Of a DNA stretch of 36,057 bases, positions 6,708 to 16,187 are shown one piece after another (the first letter of the stretch is position 1; the number at the start of each line of letters is the position of its first letter). Location of the stretch: the NCBI GenBank assembly GCA_910587495.1, contig CAJUMT010000010.1, positions 587-36,643 of the forward strand, given 5' to 3'. The notes beneath the pieces are model-generated. The model had not been told where the DNA came from and did no database searches. It saw nothing but the letters and a program-made list of their open reading frames with translations. This DNA comes from an uncultured Lachnospiraceae bacterium (lineage in GTDB: Bacteria; Bacillota_A; Clostridia; Lachnospirales; Lachnospiraceae). Position numbers and translations under genes: made by a program.

Positions 6708-8534
6708 ATGAAACGTGAAGATGTAAGAAATATAGCAATCATCGCCCATGTAGACCACGGTAAGACGACCCTGGTAGACGAACTGTTAAAGCAAAGCGGC
6801 GTTTTCCGCGCCAACCAGGAGGTTGCAGAACGCGTCATGGACTCCAATGATATTGAAAGAGAACGCGGAATCACCATTTTATCCAAAAATACAGCCGTCT
6901 TTTATAAAGGCGTAAAGATCAATATCATTGACACTCCCGGCCATGCAGATTTCGGCGGGGAAGTGGAACGCGTGCTTAAAATGGTAAACGGCGTCATCCT
7001 CGTAGTAGACGCTTTCGAGGGTTCCATGCCCCAGACCAAATTCGTACTGAAAAAAGCATTGGAACTGAACCTTCCGGTTATTGCCTGCATCAATAAGATT
7101 GACAGACCGGAAGCTCGACCCTCAGAAGTCATAGACGAAGTGTTAGAGCTTTTGATGGATCTGGATGCTTCCGACGAACAGTTAGACTGTCCTTTTGTGT
7201 TCGCCTCCGCCAAAGGCGGCTACGCGACTCTTGATCTAAAAGATGAAGCGAAAGATATGACACCTTTATTCGATACAATCCTGGACTATATACCAGCTCC
7301 CGAAGGCGACCCGGAAGCGCCCTTACAGATTCTTATAAGTACTATCGACTACAATGAATATGTGGGCCGGATCGGTGTTGGAAAAGTGGATAACGGAACC
7401 GTTCGCATTAACCAGGAAGCAGTCATTGTCAACCACCATGAACCGGATAAAATAAAAAAAGTGAAAATTAGTAGACTTTCTGAATTTGACGGTCTTAATA
7501 AGGTGGAAGTAGGGGAAGCCACCGTAGGAGCTATTGTGGCAATCTCTGGTATTGCCGATCTCCATATCGGCGATACCATCTGCTCTTCGGATGTACCAAA
7601 CGCCATTCCCTTCCAGAAGATTTCCGAACCCACCATCGCCATGCAGTTTAACGTAAATGATAGTCCTTTAGCCGGCACCGAAGGAAAGTATGTTACTTCC
7701 CGTCATCTAAGAGACCGTCTGTTCCGGGAGCTGAATACCGACGTGAGCCTTCGGGTGGAAGAAACGGATAATACGGACAGCTTCAAAGTTTCCGGTCGTG
7801 GAGAACTCCACCTGTCCGTGCTGATTGAAAATATGCGCCGGGAAGGCTATGAATTTTCCGTTAGCAAAGCCGAAGTTTTATACCGTATGGATGAAAAGGG
7901 AAAGAAGACAGAACCCATGGAATTAGCCTACGTTGATGTGGATGACGAATATGCAGGAAATGTGATCCAGAAGCTTGGAGAGCGTAAAGGAGAACTTCTG
8001 AATATGCACACCAATGATTCCGGCTCCACCCGCATGGAATTTTCCATTCCCTCCCGGGGGCTGATCGGTTATCGAGGCGAGTTTATGACCGACACTAAAG
8101 GAACAGGTGTTTTAAATACTATCTTCAACGGTTATGAACCTTATAAAGGTGATATCCAATACCGAAAACAGGGATCTTTAATCGCTTTCGAGTCCGGCGA
8201 ATCCATCACCTACGGCTTGTTTAATGCCCAGGAGCGAGGAAGTCTTTTTATTGGGCCAGGCGAGAAAGTTTACTCCGGCATGGTCGTTGGACAAAACGCC
8301 AAAACAGATGATATTGAGATCAATGTTTGCAAGACCAAAAAACTTACCAATACCCGGTCTTCCGGCGCCGACGAGGCATTAAAACTGACACCGCCGAAAG
8401 TATTAAGTCTTGAGCAGTGCCTGGAGTTTATCGACACAGACGAACTTTTGGAAATTACACCTAAAAACTTAAGAATCCGCAAAAAAATACTTGACCCTAC
8501 CATGCGAAAAAGGGCCGCTATGCAAAACAAATAA
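6708..8534 (+). CDS. typA: Ribosome-associated GTPase TypA/BipA
   Basis: A 608-aa translational GTPase of the TypA/BipA family, an EF-G paralogue that binds ribosomes and supports assembly and stress growth. G motifs are AHVDHGKT (13-20), RERGITI (51-57), DTPGH (75-79) and NKID (129-132). The EF-G-like middle domains contain SRHLRDRLFRELNTDVSLRVEE (as separate conserved pieces). The C-terminal family-specific domain includes SRGLIGYRGEFMTDTKG. ATG 6708 is preferred over the in-frame ATG at 6693, because GAGG lies about nine bases before it. It is one of three plus-strand genes and converges on glucokinase at a hairpin. Confidence 0.97.
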   Translation: MKREDVRNIAIIAHVDHGKTTLVDELLKQSGVFRANQEVAERVMDSNDIERERGITILSKNTAVFYKGVKINIIDTPGHADFGGEVERVLKMVNGVILVVDAFEGSMPQTKFVLKKALELNLPVIACINKIDRPEARPSEVIDEVLELLMDLDASDEQLDCPFVFASAKGGYATLDLKDEAKDMTPLFDTILDYIPAPEGDPEAPLQILISTIDYNEYVGRIGVGKVDNGTVRINQEAVIVNHHEPDKIKKVKISRLSEFDGLNKVEVGEATVGAIVAISGIADLHIGDTICSSDVPNAIPFQKISEPTIAMQFNVNDSPLAGTEGKYVTSRHLRDRLFRELNTDVSLRVEETDNTDSFKVSGRGELHLSVLIENMRREGYEFSVSKAEVLYRMDEKGKKTEPMELAYVDVDDEYAGNVIQKLGERKGELLNMHTNDSGSTRMEFSIPSRGLIGYRGEFMTDTKGTGVLNTIFNGYEPYKGDIQYRKQGSLIAFESGESITYGLFNAQERGSLFIGPGEKVYSGMVVGQNAKTDDIEINVCKTKKLTNTRSSGADEALKLTPPKVLSLEQCLEFIDTDELLEITPKNLRIRKKILDPTMRKRAAMQNK

Positions 8535-8550
8535 AATAAATAAGGGAAAA

Positions 8551-8569
8551 CCGGCAGAACATACGCCGG
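8551..8569 (-). terminator. Small hairpin, possible minus-strand terminator for glucokinase
   Basis: CCGGC and GCCGG arms with a 9-base loop are followed on the minus strand by TTTT. The stem is short, so it is a weak or auxiliary terminator for the minus-strand glucokinase message. Confidence 0.4.
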
Positions 8570-8585
8570 AACGAAAAACCGTCAG

Positions 8586-8633
8586 GGTCAGGACGCGGGA
8601 TTGTAACTCCCCCGCATCCTGGCCTTTTGTTTT
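8586..8633 (+). terminator. Terminator of typA
   Basis: A stem of about 14 bp (8586-8599 with 8611-8624, one wobble and one mismatch) is followed by TTTTGTTTT (8625-8633). It lies 50 bp past the typA stop and 9 bp before the end of the convergent glucokinase gene. Confidence 0.85.
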
Positions 8634-8641
8634 CAGAACAC

Positions 8642-9580
8642 TTATTCTTCAATCACAAGCCTGGCACACCCGTAGATCCCCGCATCATTTCCGAGACTCG
8701 CCAGTACAAATTCTGTATCCTTACACCCACGGAAAGTGTATTTTACAAAATATTTTTTCACATAATCCAGGACTACTTCGCCTGCTTTGGACATGCCGCC
8801 GCCGATTACAAACACTTCCGGGTTGACCACACTGGCAACATTTCCAAGAGCAATCCCCAGATACTTGCCAAAACGCTCCGCTACCTGGCAGGCAAAAGCA
8901 TCCCCCTCTTTCACCGCGTCCCATATATCTTTGGCGGACATGGTATCCAAATTGAGGGAAGTATCCGCCTTTTCTTCCTCAGACATCCATTTTGCAAGAC
9001 GCACAATCCCGTTGGCAGACGCCACCTGCTCCAGGCAGCCCTGATTGCCGCAGCCGCACTGTCCAGGGATACGCTCATCCACATGAATATGTCCAATCTC
9101 ACCGCCCGCGCCGGTTGCGCCCGCCACGATTCGGCCATCCACAATGATGCCTCCACCTACACCGGTTCCAAGGGTCACCATCACGCCGCTTCTTTTGCCC
9201 GCCGCTGCCCCTTTCCATATCTCGCCCAAGGCCGCCACATTAGCGTCATTGCCGCCTTTACAGACAAAACCGGTCAGCTCCGAAAGCTCGCGGGTCACTT
9301 CTTTGTACCCCCACCCTAAATTCGCCGTATGGGGCACGATTCCTTTTTCATTGATGGGACCCGGAACCCCAATCCCGACTCCGGCCACCTCATCTTTAGC
9401 AATCCCTGCCTGTTTAAGCTTTTCCAACATCGAAGCGGCAATGTCCGGCAGAATAGCCGATCCTTCCTGCTCCGTCCGGGTCGGTATTTCCCACTTATCC
9501 ATTAACTGTCCGTCTGTCTGAAAGAGGCCCAGTTTAACGGTTGTTCCGCCCACATCAATTCCAAAACAATATTTTTTCAT
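8642..9580 (-). CDS. glk: ROK-family glucokinase
   Basis: A 312-aa ROK kinase, expected to phosphorylate glucose with ATP. The N-terminal phosphate loop is GIDVGGTTVKLGLF (7-20). GNDANVAALGE (110-120) supplies the catalytic Asp112. GTGVGGGI (138-145) is a second nucleotide/sugar motif. The ROK zinc site is GHIHVDE followed by GQCGCGNQGCLE, with Cys175, Cys177 and Cys182. No N-terminal HTH is present, so it is an enzyme rather than a ROK repressor. The ATG has a strong AGGAGG site, 27 bp after the hprK stop, so the two are probably cotranscribed. The pairing places sugar phosphorylation beside the HPr sensor of catabolite control. Sugar specificity is inferred. Confidence 0.93.
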   Translation of the reverse strand: MKKYCFGIDVGGTTVKLGLFQTDGQLMDKWEIPTRTEQEGSAILPDIAASMLEKLKQAGIAKDEVAGVGIGVPGPINEKGIVPHTANLGWGYKEVTRELSELTGFVCKGGNDANVAALGEIWKGAAAGKRSGVMVTLGTGVGGGIIVDGRIVAGATGAGGEIGHIHVDERIPGQCGCGNQGCLEQVASANGIVRLAKWMSEEEKADTSLNLDTMSAKDIWDAVKEGDAFACQVAERFGKYLGIALGNVASVVNPEVFVIGGGMSKAGEVVLDYVKKYFVKYTFRGCKDTEFVLASLGNDAGIYGCARLVIEE

Positions 9581-9607
9581 TTGCTGCCTCCTAATTATTA
9601 GCTGATT

Positions 9608-10537
9608 TTAATGTTTATTTCTGTTGATGCTGTCCTGCACTCTGCGATAAAGTTCCTGGGCCGCATTATAGCCCATATTCTTCTGCCTGTGGTTGACCGC
9701 CGCAGATTCCACAATGACCGCCAGATTGCGGCCAGGGCGGATGGGGATAGAATAACATACAATCTTGTTGCCAAGAAACTCCGTATACTCCTCATTCAGT
9801 CCCAGGCGGTCATATTCTTTATCTTTGTTCCATTCTTCGAGCTTAATGACCATATTGATGGTCTGGGTCTTTTTTACGCTTTCAACGCCGTACAAAGTTT
9901 TCACATCTATAATGCCGATTCCCCGAAGCTCAATAAAATGTCTGGTGATCTCCGGAGAAGTCCCCACAAGGGTATCATCACTGACTTTGCGTATCTCCAC
10001 CACATCATCAGTAATCAGGCGATGACCTCTTTTTAGAAGCTCCAGCGCCGTCTCGCTCTTTCCGATACCGCTCTCCCCCATTATCAAAACGCCCTCGCCA
10101 TACACATCCACCAGCACACCATGTATGGAGATACAGGGCGCCAGCTCCACATTCAGCCAGCGAATCACCTCCGCCATCAGAGAAGAGGTAGTACGCCCGC
10201 TCACAAGAAGGGGCCTTTTATACTTTTTGGCCAGCCCAATCATATGTTCGTCCGGTTCCGTCTTTGACGCGTAGATTACGCAGGGAATTTCGCTGGACAT
10301 AAAACGTTCATAATTTTTCATCTTAACTTCCATATCCAGCCCTTTTAAATAGCTGTATTCCACATAACCGATGATTTGTACCCGTTCGCTGGAAAAATGT
10401 TCAAAATATCCGGCCAGCTGCAAAGCCGGACGGTTGATCTCCGCGCTGATGATTTCAATACCTTCCGTACTCACTTCAGGAACTATATTCTTAAGTTCCA
10501 GTTTTTCAATCATTTTATTCAATGATACTGTCTGCAT
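9608..10537 (-). CDS. hprK: HPr kinase/phosphorylase
   Basis: A 309-aa bifunctional enzyme that phosphorylates HPr (and Crh where present) on Ser46 and removes the phosphate, setting carbon catabolite repression in Firmicutes. The N-terminal domain covers about 1-130. The kinase core has the catalytic HGVLVD (His139), the P-loop GESGIGKS (154-161), the DD pair (177-178) and the family signature IELRGIGIIDV (202-212). AGGAG precedes the ATG. It lies between uvrC and glucokinase, with a good candidate promoter starting inside the end of uvrC. Many Firmicutes place lgt next to hprK, but here it is absent. Confidence 0.97.
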   Translation of the reverse strand: MQTVSLNKMIEKLELKNIVPEVSTEGIEIISAEINRPALQLAGYFEHFSSERVQIIGYVEYSYLKGLDMEVKMKNYERFMSSEIPCVIYASKTEPDEHMIGLAKKYKRPLLVSGRTTSSLMAEVIRWLNVELAPCISIHGVLVDVYGEGVLIMGESGIGKSETALELLKRGHRLITDDVVEIRKVSDDTLVGTSPEITRHFIELRGIGIIDVKTLYGVESVKKTQTINMVIKLEEWNKDKEYDRLGLNEEYTEFLGNKIVCYSIPIRPGRNLAVIVESAAVNHRQKNMGYNAAQELYRRVQDSINRNKH

Positions 10538-10580
10538 TGATATATTCTCCTAATCAAAGTTCCGCAAAAGTCGCTACTTA

Positions 10581-10609
10581 ATCATACCATTTTTATTCAT
10601 CGTTAGCAA
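10581..10609 (-). promoter_or_regulatory. Candidate hprK promoter inside the 3' end of uvrC
   Basis: On the minus strand, TTGCTA (10604-10609) and TATGAT (10581-10586) are 17 bp apart, with an extended-minus-10 TGG. The -35 lies within the last codons of uvrC. It would let hprK and glucokinase be transcribed apart from uvrC. Confidence 0.6.
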
Positions 10610-12410
10610 TATGAAAGAATGCAAAAACCTGCTCGGCCGCTCGGCGGTTCATACCTTCTACAGACGCAAGCCGGTCCACATCCGCCATTTTTATCTCATC
10701 TAATGTCTGAAATCCTTTCATAAGAGCCTTCCTTCTGGCAGGCCCGATGCCGGGTATATCATCCAGCACAGAATGTACCTGTTCTTTACTTCTTAGCGAA
10801 CGATGATATTCAATGGCAAAGCGATGGGCCTCATCCTGAATCCTTGTTACCAATCTGAACCCTTCGCTGTCTCTGTCGATGGGCAGTTCCGTATTATTAT
10901 AATATATACCTCTTGTCCGGTGCCTGTCGTCTTTTACCATACCGCATACCGGCACATAGACACCAACAGCATTCATAACTTTGAGCGCAATATTCACCTG
11001 GCCCCGTCCTCCGTCCATCATAATCAGATCGGGATAATTTTCATAATGAGACAGTCTTCTTGTAAGCATCTCTTCCATACTGGCATAGTCGTCCGCTCCC
11101 TGCACGCCCCTGATCCGAAACTTTCGGTAATCAGATCTTTTAGGGCGGCCTTTCTCATAAACCACCATGGAGCCTACAGTCTGAAAACCGCTGATATTGG
11201 AAATATCATAGGCCTCCACCCGGTCGATCTGCTTAAGTCCCAGAAGCTTCGCAATCTCTTTCATTGCTCCAATAGTGCGACCTTCTTCCCGCCTGATCCT
11301 TTCTTTATCCTGGGTCAGCACCATCTGTGCGTTCTTCCCGGCCAGTTCGACCAGCTTTTCTTTCTGGCCTTTTTTAGGCACCTGTATATACACTTTCTGC
11401 CCTTTTCTACTGCTTAACCATTCTTCTATCACTTCTTTTTCACTGATCTCGTGCTGAATCATCAGCTGACGCGGAATATAGGGGGTCCCTGCATAAAATT
11501 GTTTTATAAAAGTGGCAAGAATCTGCTCTTGCTGATCGTCCGCCGCTATATGAAGACAGAAATGATCTCTTCCAATCAAACGTCCGTCCCGGATAAAGAA
11601 GATCTGTACCACTGCATCTTCTTTATCTGAAGCCATGGCAACCACATCTTTATCTTCCATATCGCTGCTGGTAATTTTCTGCTTCTGGGCAATCTTGCTC
11701 ACGCTGCCTAAAAGTTCCCTGTATTCAATGGCCTTTTCAAACTCCAGTTCTTCGGAAGCTCTCTGCATCTTGTCTTCTAATTCCTCCAGGATTTGCGCAT
11801 AATTCCCGTTCAGAAAAGACAGAGCCTTTTTGACCGCCTCACCATAAGCCTCTTTTGTAATATACCCCTGACAGGGCGCCGGGCATTGATGGATATGATA
11901 GTTTAAACAAGGACGTTCCTTTCCCTGCATCTTGGGCAGCGCCTTATTACAGGTACGAATCCCATACAGTTTATGGATCAAGTCAATGGTATCTTTTACT
12001 GCTCCTGCGCTGGTATAAGGCCCGAAATATTTTGCCTTATCCTTATGCAACTGGCGACAAAAAAGTACCCTGGGGTAATCCTCCTGTACCGTTACTTTGA
12101 TAAAGGGGTACGTCTTGTCATCCATCAGCATCGTATTATATTTGGGGCGATGTTCTTTGATCAGATTGCATTCGAGCACCAGGGCTTCTAATTCCGAATC
12201 CGTGATAATATACTCGAACCTGGCGATATGGGTTACCATCTGCTCTATCTTCACACCTTTATTCCGGCTGGACTGAAAATACTGGCGCACGCGGTTTTTA
12301 AGAGAAATTGCCTTTCCTACATAGATAATGGCATCTTTTTCGTCATGCATCAAATATACGCCTGGCTTTGCCGGCAGCTTTTTCAGCTCTTCTTCAATAT
12401 CAAATGCCAT
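10593..12410 (-). CDS. uvrC: UvrABC excinuclease subunit C
   Basis: A 605-aa UvrC, the nuclease that makes both incisions in nucleotide excision repair. Domains in order: GIY-YIG nuclease (PGVYLM at 16-21, IIYVGKAISLKNRVRQYF at 28-45), a cysteine region, a UVR domain (about 197-231), an RNase H-like nuclease (AYDISNISGFQTVGSMVV and LIMMDGGRGQVN), and C-terminal helix-hairpin-helix repeats (DIPGIGPARRKAL, VEGMNRRAAEQV). ATG 12410 is chosen for its GGAGGG site; six in-frame codons upstream are probably not translated. It follows ftsH by 63 bp. Length and motifs are normal. Confidence 0.96.
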   Translation of the reverse strand: MAFDIEEELKKLPAKPGVYLMHDEKDAIIYVGKAISLKNRVRQYFQSSRNKGVKIEQMVTHIARFEYIITDSELEALVLECNLIKEHRPKYNTMLMDDKTYPFIKVTVQEDYPRVLFCRQLHKDKAKYFGPYTSAGAVKDTIDLIHKLYGIRTCNKALPKMQGKERPCLNYHIHQCPAPCQGYITKEAYGEAVKKALSFLNGNYAQILEELEDKMQRASEELEFEKAIEYRELLGSVSKIAQKQKITSSDMEDKDVVAMASDKEDAVVQIFFIRDGRLIGRDHFCLHIAADDQQEQILATFIKQFYAGTPYIPRQLMIQHEISEKEVIEEWLSSRKGQKVYIQVPKKGQKEKLVELAGKNAQMVLTQDKERIRREEGRTIGAMKEIAKLLGLKQIDRVEAYDISNISGFQTVGSMVVYEKGRPKRSDYRKFRIRGVQGADDYASMEEMLTRRLSHYENYPDLIMMDGGRGQVNIALKVMNAVGVYVPVCGMVKDDRHRTRGIYYNNTELPIDRDSEGFRLVTRIQDEAHRFAIEYHRSLRSKEQVHSVLDDIPGIGPARRKALMKGFQTLDEIKMADVDRLASVEGMNRRAAEQVFAFFHIANDE

Positions 12411-12436
12411 TTCCTTCCCTCCTCTCACGTCAGAAA

Positions 12437-12462
12437 GGCCGTCTCCTGATCTGAAGACAGCC
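12437..12462 (-). terminator. Hairpin between ftsH and uvrC (weak terminator or processing site)
   Basis: An 8-bp stem with one wobble (12437-12444 with 12455-12462) and a 10-base loop begins 12 bp past the ftsH stop. Only three T residues follow on the minus strand, so termination would be partial and uvrC may be reached by read-through. Confidence 0.35.
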
Positions 12463-12473
12463 CCTTCTTTTAC

Positions 12474-14369
12474 CTATTCGGCAAATATCAATTCTTCCTG
12501 CCGATATTCTTCTTCCCCATCCTTTACCTTCCGGAAAATATCCATAAACTCTTTGCCCGTGATTGTTTCCTTCTCAATCAAGAACTCCGCGATCTTATCC
12601 AGGCAATCCCGATTCTGAGACAGAAGCCGTTTGGCTTCTTCATAAGATTCTTTTAAAATCCGCATGACCTCGGAATCCACATCCGCCGCTGTCTCATCAC
12701 TGCAGTTTAATACAGTACCTGTGTTCAGATACATACTCTCTTTTTGTTCCAGGCCCATAAGCCCGAACTTTTTGGACATACCATACTGGGTGACCATGGC
12801 TCTCGCCAGCTTGGTAGCCTGCTGAATATCATTGGCGGCGCCAGTGGTTACAGTCTCAAAAACCAATTCTTCCGCTGCACGGCCTCCCAAATATCCCACC
12901 AGCATGGCTTCAATCTCTTTTTGCGTATTTAAGTACTTCTCTTCCTCCGGCACATGCATGACATAGCCCAAAGCTCCCATGGTACGCGGAACAATCGTAA
13001 TCTTCTGCACCGGCTCCGCATCTTTTTGCAATGCGCTTACAAGTGCATGACCTACTTCATGATAAGATACTATTTTGCGCTCTTCCGCGCTTAAAATACG
13101 GTCTTTTTTCTCCTTGCCCATCAGCACAACTTCCACCGCCTCGAACAGATCCCTCTGGGATACGGCCTGCCGACCGTTCTTGACGGCCAGGATAGCGGCC
13201 TCGTTGATCATATTCGCCAAATCAGAACCCACAGCGCCGCTGGTGGCCAGAGCAATAGCGTCCAAATCTACGGTCTCGTCCAGACGCACATTTTTTGCAT
13301 GTACTTTTAATACATCCACACGTCCTTTTAAATCCGGTCGCTCCACAATAATTCTCCTGTCAAAACGGCCCGGACGAAGAAGCGCCTGATCCAACACTTC
13401 GGGACGGTTTGTTGCAGCCAATACAAGACACGCTTTACTGCTCTCGAAACCATCCATCTCCGCCAAAAGCTGATTTAATGTCTGTTCCCGCTCATCATTG
13501 CCGCCCATACGGGAGTCACGGCTCTTACCGATCGCATCAATCTCGTCGATAAAAATAATGCAGGGCGCATTTTTCTTTGCTTCATCAAAAAGATCCCGTA
13601 CACGGGAAGCACCCACGCCCACAAACATTTCTACAAAATCGGAACCTGACAGAGAAAAAAAGGGGACATGGGCTTCCCCCGCCACCGCTTTCGCCAACAA
13701 CGTCTTACCTGTACCAGGCGGCCCCACTAACAGCGCGCCTTTGGGAAGCTTCGCTCCAATCTCAACATAGCGTTCCGGATTGTGGAGAAAATCCACCACC
13801 TCCACCAAAGACTCCTTGGCTTCTTCCTGCCCGGCCACATCTTTGAAGGTCACGCCGGTCTCTTTTTCGATATAGACTTTGGCTTTGCTTTTGCCGACCC
13901 CCATCATGCCCCCACCGCCCATGCGGCGCATTAAGTATCCGAATGCCACCCAGATTAAAAGAAGCGGAAGCAGACTCCAGACCACCTGCCAGACCAGGGC
14001 GGATATAGTGTCCTGGATATACGGTGTAATCTCTACTCCTTTTTCTTTCAGAAGGGGAAGCAGCTCGTCATCGTCCATTTTCCCTGTAAAATAAGTGATA
14101 TCCACATTTTCAAGAGGCTGATCCGTCGGCGTAATCTTCCAGGTCAGCCCGGTGTCCTCTACTTTTTCCACCTTATCTTCATTCAGCATCTCAATAAAAG
14201 CATCATAAGTAATTTCTTTTGTGCTCGCATCTTTTAATGAGTTCTGTATAAAGCTAAGTACCATAAAGCTTACCAGCATAAAAACCAAAAATATGACAAC
14301 ATTCTGCCGGTTCATTGGACTTTTTGGATTTTTATCTCCATTTCCTGCTGGAGTGTTATTATTACTCAT
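12474..14369 (-). CDS. ftsH: ATP-dependent zinc metalloprotease FtsH
   Basis: A 631-aa membrane AAA+ protease that extracts and degrades membrane and regulatory proteins. Two membrane segments (about 23-42 and 127-146) flank an extracytoplasmic domain. The AAA core has Walker A GPPGTGKT (216-223), Walker B IIFIDEID (271-278), and second-region-of-homology residues around NRPEVLDQALLRPGRFDR. The zinc site is HEVGH (437-441), where Val replaces the usual Ala but both His and the Glu are kept. ATG 14369 has a perfect AAGGAGG site; eight upstream in-frame codons are excluded. It is divergent from pyrG and has an excellent promoter. Confidence 0.97.
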   Translation of the reverse strand: MSNNNTPAGNGDKNPKSPMNRQNVVIFLVFMLVSFMVLSFIQNSLKDASTKEITYDAFIEMLNEDKVEKVEDTGLTWKITPTDQPLENVDITYFTGKMDDDELLPLLKEKGVEITPYIQDTISALVWQVVWSLLPLLLIWVAFGYLMRRMGGGGMMGVGKSKAKVYIEKETGVTFKDVAGQEEAKESLVEVVDFLHNPERYVEIGAKLPKGALLVGPPGTGKTLLAKAVAGEAHVPFFSLSGSDFVEMFVGVGASRVRDLFDEAKKNAPCIIFIDEIDAIGKSRDSRMGGNDEREQTLNQLLAEMDGFESSKACLVLAATNRPEVLDQALLRPGRFDRRIIVERPDLKGRVDVLKVHAKNVRLDETVDLDAIALATSGAVGSDLANMINEAAILAVKNGRQAVSQRDLFEAVEVVLMGKEKKDRILSAEERKIVSYHEVGHALVSALQKDAEPVQKITIVPRTMGALGYVMHVPEEEKYLNTQKEIEAMLVGYLGGRAAEELVFETVTTGAANDIQQATKLARAMVTQYGMSKKFGLMGLEQKESMYLNTGTVLNCSDETAADVDSEVMRILKESYEEAKRLLSQNRDCLDKIAEFLIEKETITGKEFMDIFRKVKDGEEEYRQEELIFAE

Positions 14370-14398
14370 CTTTTTCCTCCTTGCGCGTAGCACTTCTT

Positions 14399-14427
14399 AT
14401 TATAGTGAACCTTCATTTATAAATCAA
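14399..14427 (-). promoter_or_regulatory. ftsH promoter (sigma-A type)
   Basis: On the minus strand, TTGATT (14422-14427) and TATAAT (14399-14404) are separated by exactly 17 bp, about 30 bp upstream of the ftsH start codon. Confidence 0.75.
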
Positions 14428-14490
14428 TACACGACGCGCGAATTTTTTTCTTCTTTTATAAAATAAATATAAAATTCACACGTTTTTAGG

Positions 14491-14519
14491 TGGATTTTTT
14501 AAAGCGCATAAGCTATAAT
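14491..14519 (+). promoter_or_regulatory. Candidate pyrG promoter
   Basis: A perfect TATAAT (14514-14519) lies 17 bp after a weak TGGATT (14491-14496). The leader to the pyrG ATG would be about 40 nt, with no room for the attenuator known upstream of Bacillus pyrG. The 8-bp palindrome TGACGTCA lies at 14532-14539, just past the expected start. Confidence 0.5.
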
Positions 14520-14563
14520 GAAAAAATATACTGACGTCATATTACTTTGGGAGGAATCAACAT

Positions 14564-16165
14564 ATGCCAGTTAAATATGTGTTTGTTACAGGCGGAGTGG
14601 TGTCCGGTCTGGGAAAAGGAATCACCGCAGCTTCTCTAGGTCGTCTTTTAAAAGCGCGCGGCTACAAGGTCACCATGCAAAAATTCGATCCCTATATCAA
14701 CATAGATCCCGGAACCATGAATCCGGTACAGCACGGCGAGGTATTCGTCACAGACGATGGTGCGGAGACGGATCTGGATTTAGGTCATTATGAGCGTTTT
14801 ATCGACGAAAGCCTGGATAAAAACTCTAATGTCACCACAGGCAAAGTATATTGGTCCGTACTTCAGAAAGAAAGGCGGGGAGACTACGGCGGCGGTACTG
14901 TACAGGTGATCCCCCATATTACCAATGAGATCAAAGGCCGTTTTTACCGAAATTTCACCTCAGAGGATATGCATATTGCGATCATAGAAACCGGCGGCAC
15001 TGTGGGCGATATTGAAAGCCAGCCTTTTCTGGAAGCCATACGGCAGTTCCAGCATGAAATCGGCCATGAGAACGCAATTATTATTCATGTGACGCTGATT
15101 CCCTATCTGAAAGCCTCCGGCGAGATGAAAACCAAGCCAACCCAGGCTTCCGTCAAAGAACTTCAGGGTATGGGAATACAGCCGGATATCATCGTATGCA
15201 GGACAGAACATCCTCTGGAACGGGGGATTAAGGATAAAATCGCCCTTTTTTGCAATGTTCCCAAGAATCATGTGCTGCAAAACCTGGATGTCGAATACTT
15301 GTACGAGGCTCCGCTTGCCATGGAAGAAGAACATCTGGCCCAAGTGGCCTGTGAATGTCTAAAGCTTCCATGTCCTGAACCGAATTTAAATGACTGGACC
15401 GAAATGGTCAATAAACTGCGCAACCCGGTAACGGAAGTAACCGTGGCTCTTGTGGGCAAATACATTCAACTTCATGATGCCTACATTTCTGTTGTAGAAG
15501 CCTTAAAGCACGGCGGCATCGACAACCATGCGGTAGTCAATATCAAATGGATCGACTCCGAACTAGTAACGGCAGAAAATGCCGAAGCGCTGTTCAAAGA
15601 CGTAAGCGGCATCCTGGTGCCGGGAGGCTTTGGCGACCGGGGTATAGACGGGAAGATCATCGCTATTCAGTATGCAAGAGAACATAACCTGCCGTTTTTG
15701 GGACTATGTCTTGGCATGCAGCTGGCAATTGTAGAATATGCCCGCCATGTGGCAGGTTTAGAGGACGCCCACAGTATTGAGTTAAATCCATCCACCCCTC
15801 ATCCGGTCATCGCGCTTATGCCGGACCAGAACGGTGTAGAAGATATCGGCGGAACTCTGCGCCTTGGTTCCTGCCCCTGCGTCCTGTCCGTTTCCAGCAA
15901 AGCCTACGCTTTATACGGGGAAGAACTGATCCACGAACGCCACAGACATCGTTATGAAGTGAATAACGATTACCGCGCCGTTCTCGCCGAGCATGGCATG
16001 GTCTTATCCGGACTCTCACCCGATGGGCGAATCGTAGAAATGATCGAATTAAAAGACCATCCGTTTTTTATCGCCACCCAGGCGCATCCGGAACTTAAAT
16101 CCAGGCCCAACAGACCGCATCCTTTATTCAAAGGCTTTGTAGGCGCGGCTTTATCTTACAAATAA
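14564..16165 (+). CDS. pyrG: CTP synthase
   Basis: A 533-aa CTP synthase converting UTP, glutamine and ATP to CTP. The N-terminal synthase domain begins MPVKYVFVTGGVVSGLGKG, the family's P-loop. IETGGTVGDIES is the conserved synthase segment that follows. The C-terminal class I glutamine amidotransferase domain has VPGGFGDRG, the nucleophile elbow GLCLGMQLA with the catalytic Cys, and AHPELKSRP with the catalytic His/Glu. GGGAGG precedes the ATG. It is a lone plus-strand gene, divergent from ftsH and convergent with the REC-GGDEF gene at a shared terminator. No oddities. Confidence 0.97.
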   Translation: MPVKYVFVTGGVVSGLGKGITAASLGRLLKARGYKVTMQKFDPYINIDPGTMNPVQHGEVFVTDDGAETDLDLGHYERFIDESLDKNSNVTTGKVYWSVLQKERRGDYGGGTVQVIPHITNEIKGRFYRNFTSEDMHIAIIETGGTVGDIESQPFLEAIRQFQHEIGHENAIIIHVTLIPYLKASGEMKTKPTQASVKELQGMGIQPDIIVCRTEHPLERGIKDKIALFCNVPKNHVLQNLDVEYLYEAPLAMEEEHLAQVACECLKLPCPEPNLNDWTEMVNKLRNPVTEVTVALVGKYIQLHDAYISVVEALKHGGIDNHAVVNIKWIDSELVTAENAEALFKDVSGILVPGGFGDRGIDGKIIAIQYAREHNLPFLGLCLGMQLAIVEYARHVAGLEDAHSIELNPSTPHPVIALMPDQNGVEDIGGTLRLGSCPCVLSVSSKAYALYGEELIHERHRHRYEVNNDYRAVLAEHGMVLSGLSPDGRIVEMIELKDHPFFIATQAHPELKSRPNRPHPLFKGFVGAALSYK

Positions 16166-16187
16166 GTCAATACTTTGCGGGAAAAAC

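Noticed and set aside
8627..9319. 230-aa open frame on the plus strand opposite glucokinase
   Set aside because: It is the antisense shadow of a clear ROK kinase; no ribosome site and no recognisable motif.
10803..11417. 204-aa plus-strand frame opposite uvrC
   Set aside because: It is fully inside uvrC with its conserved RNase H-like domain; the composition looks like antisense translation.
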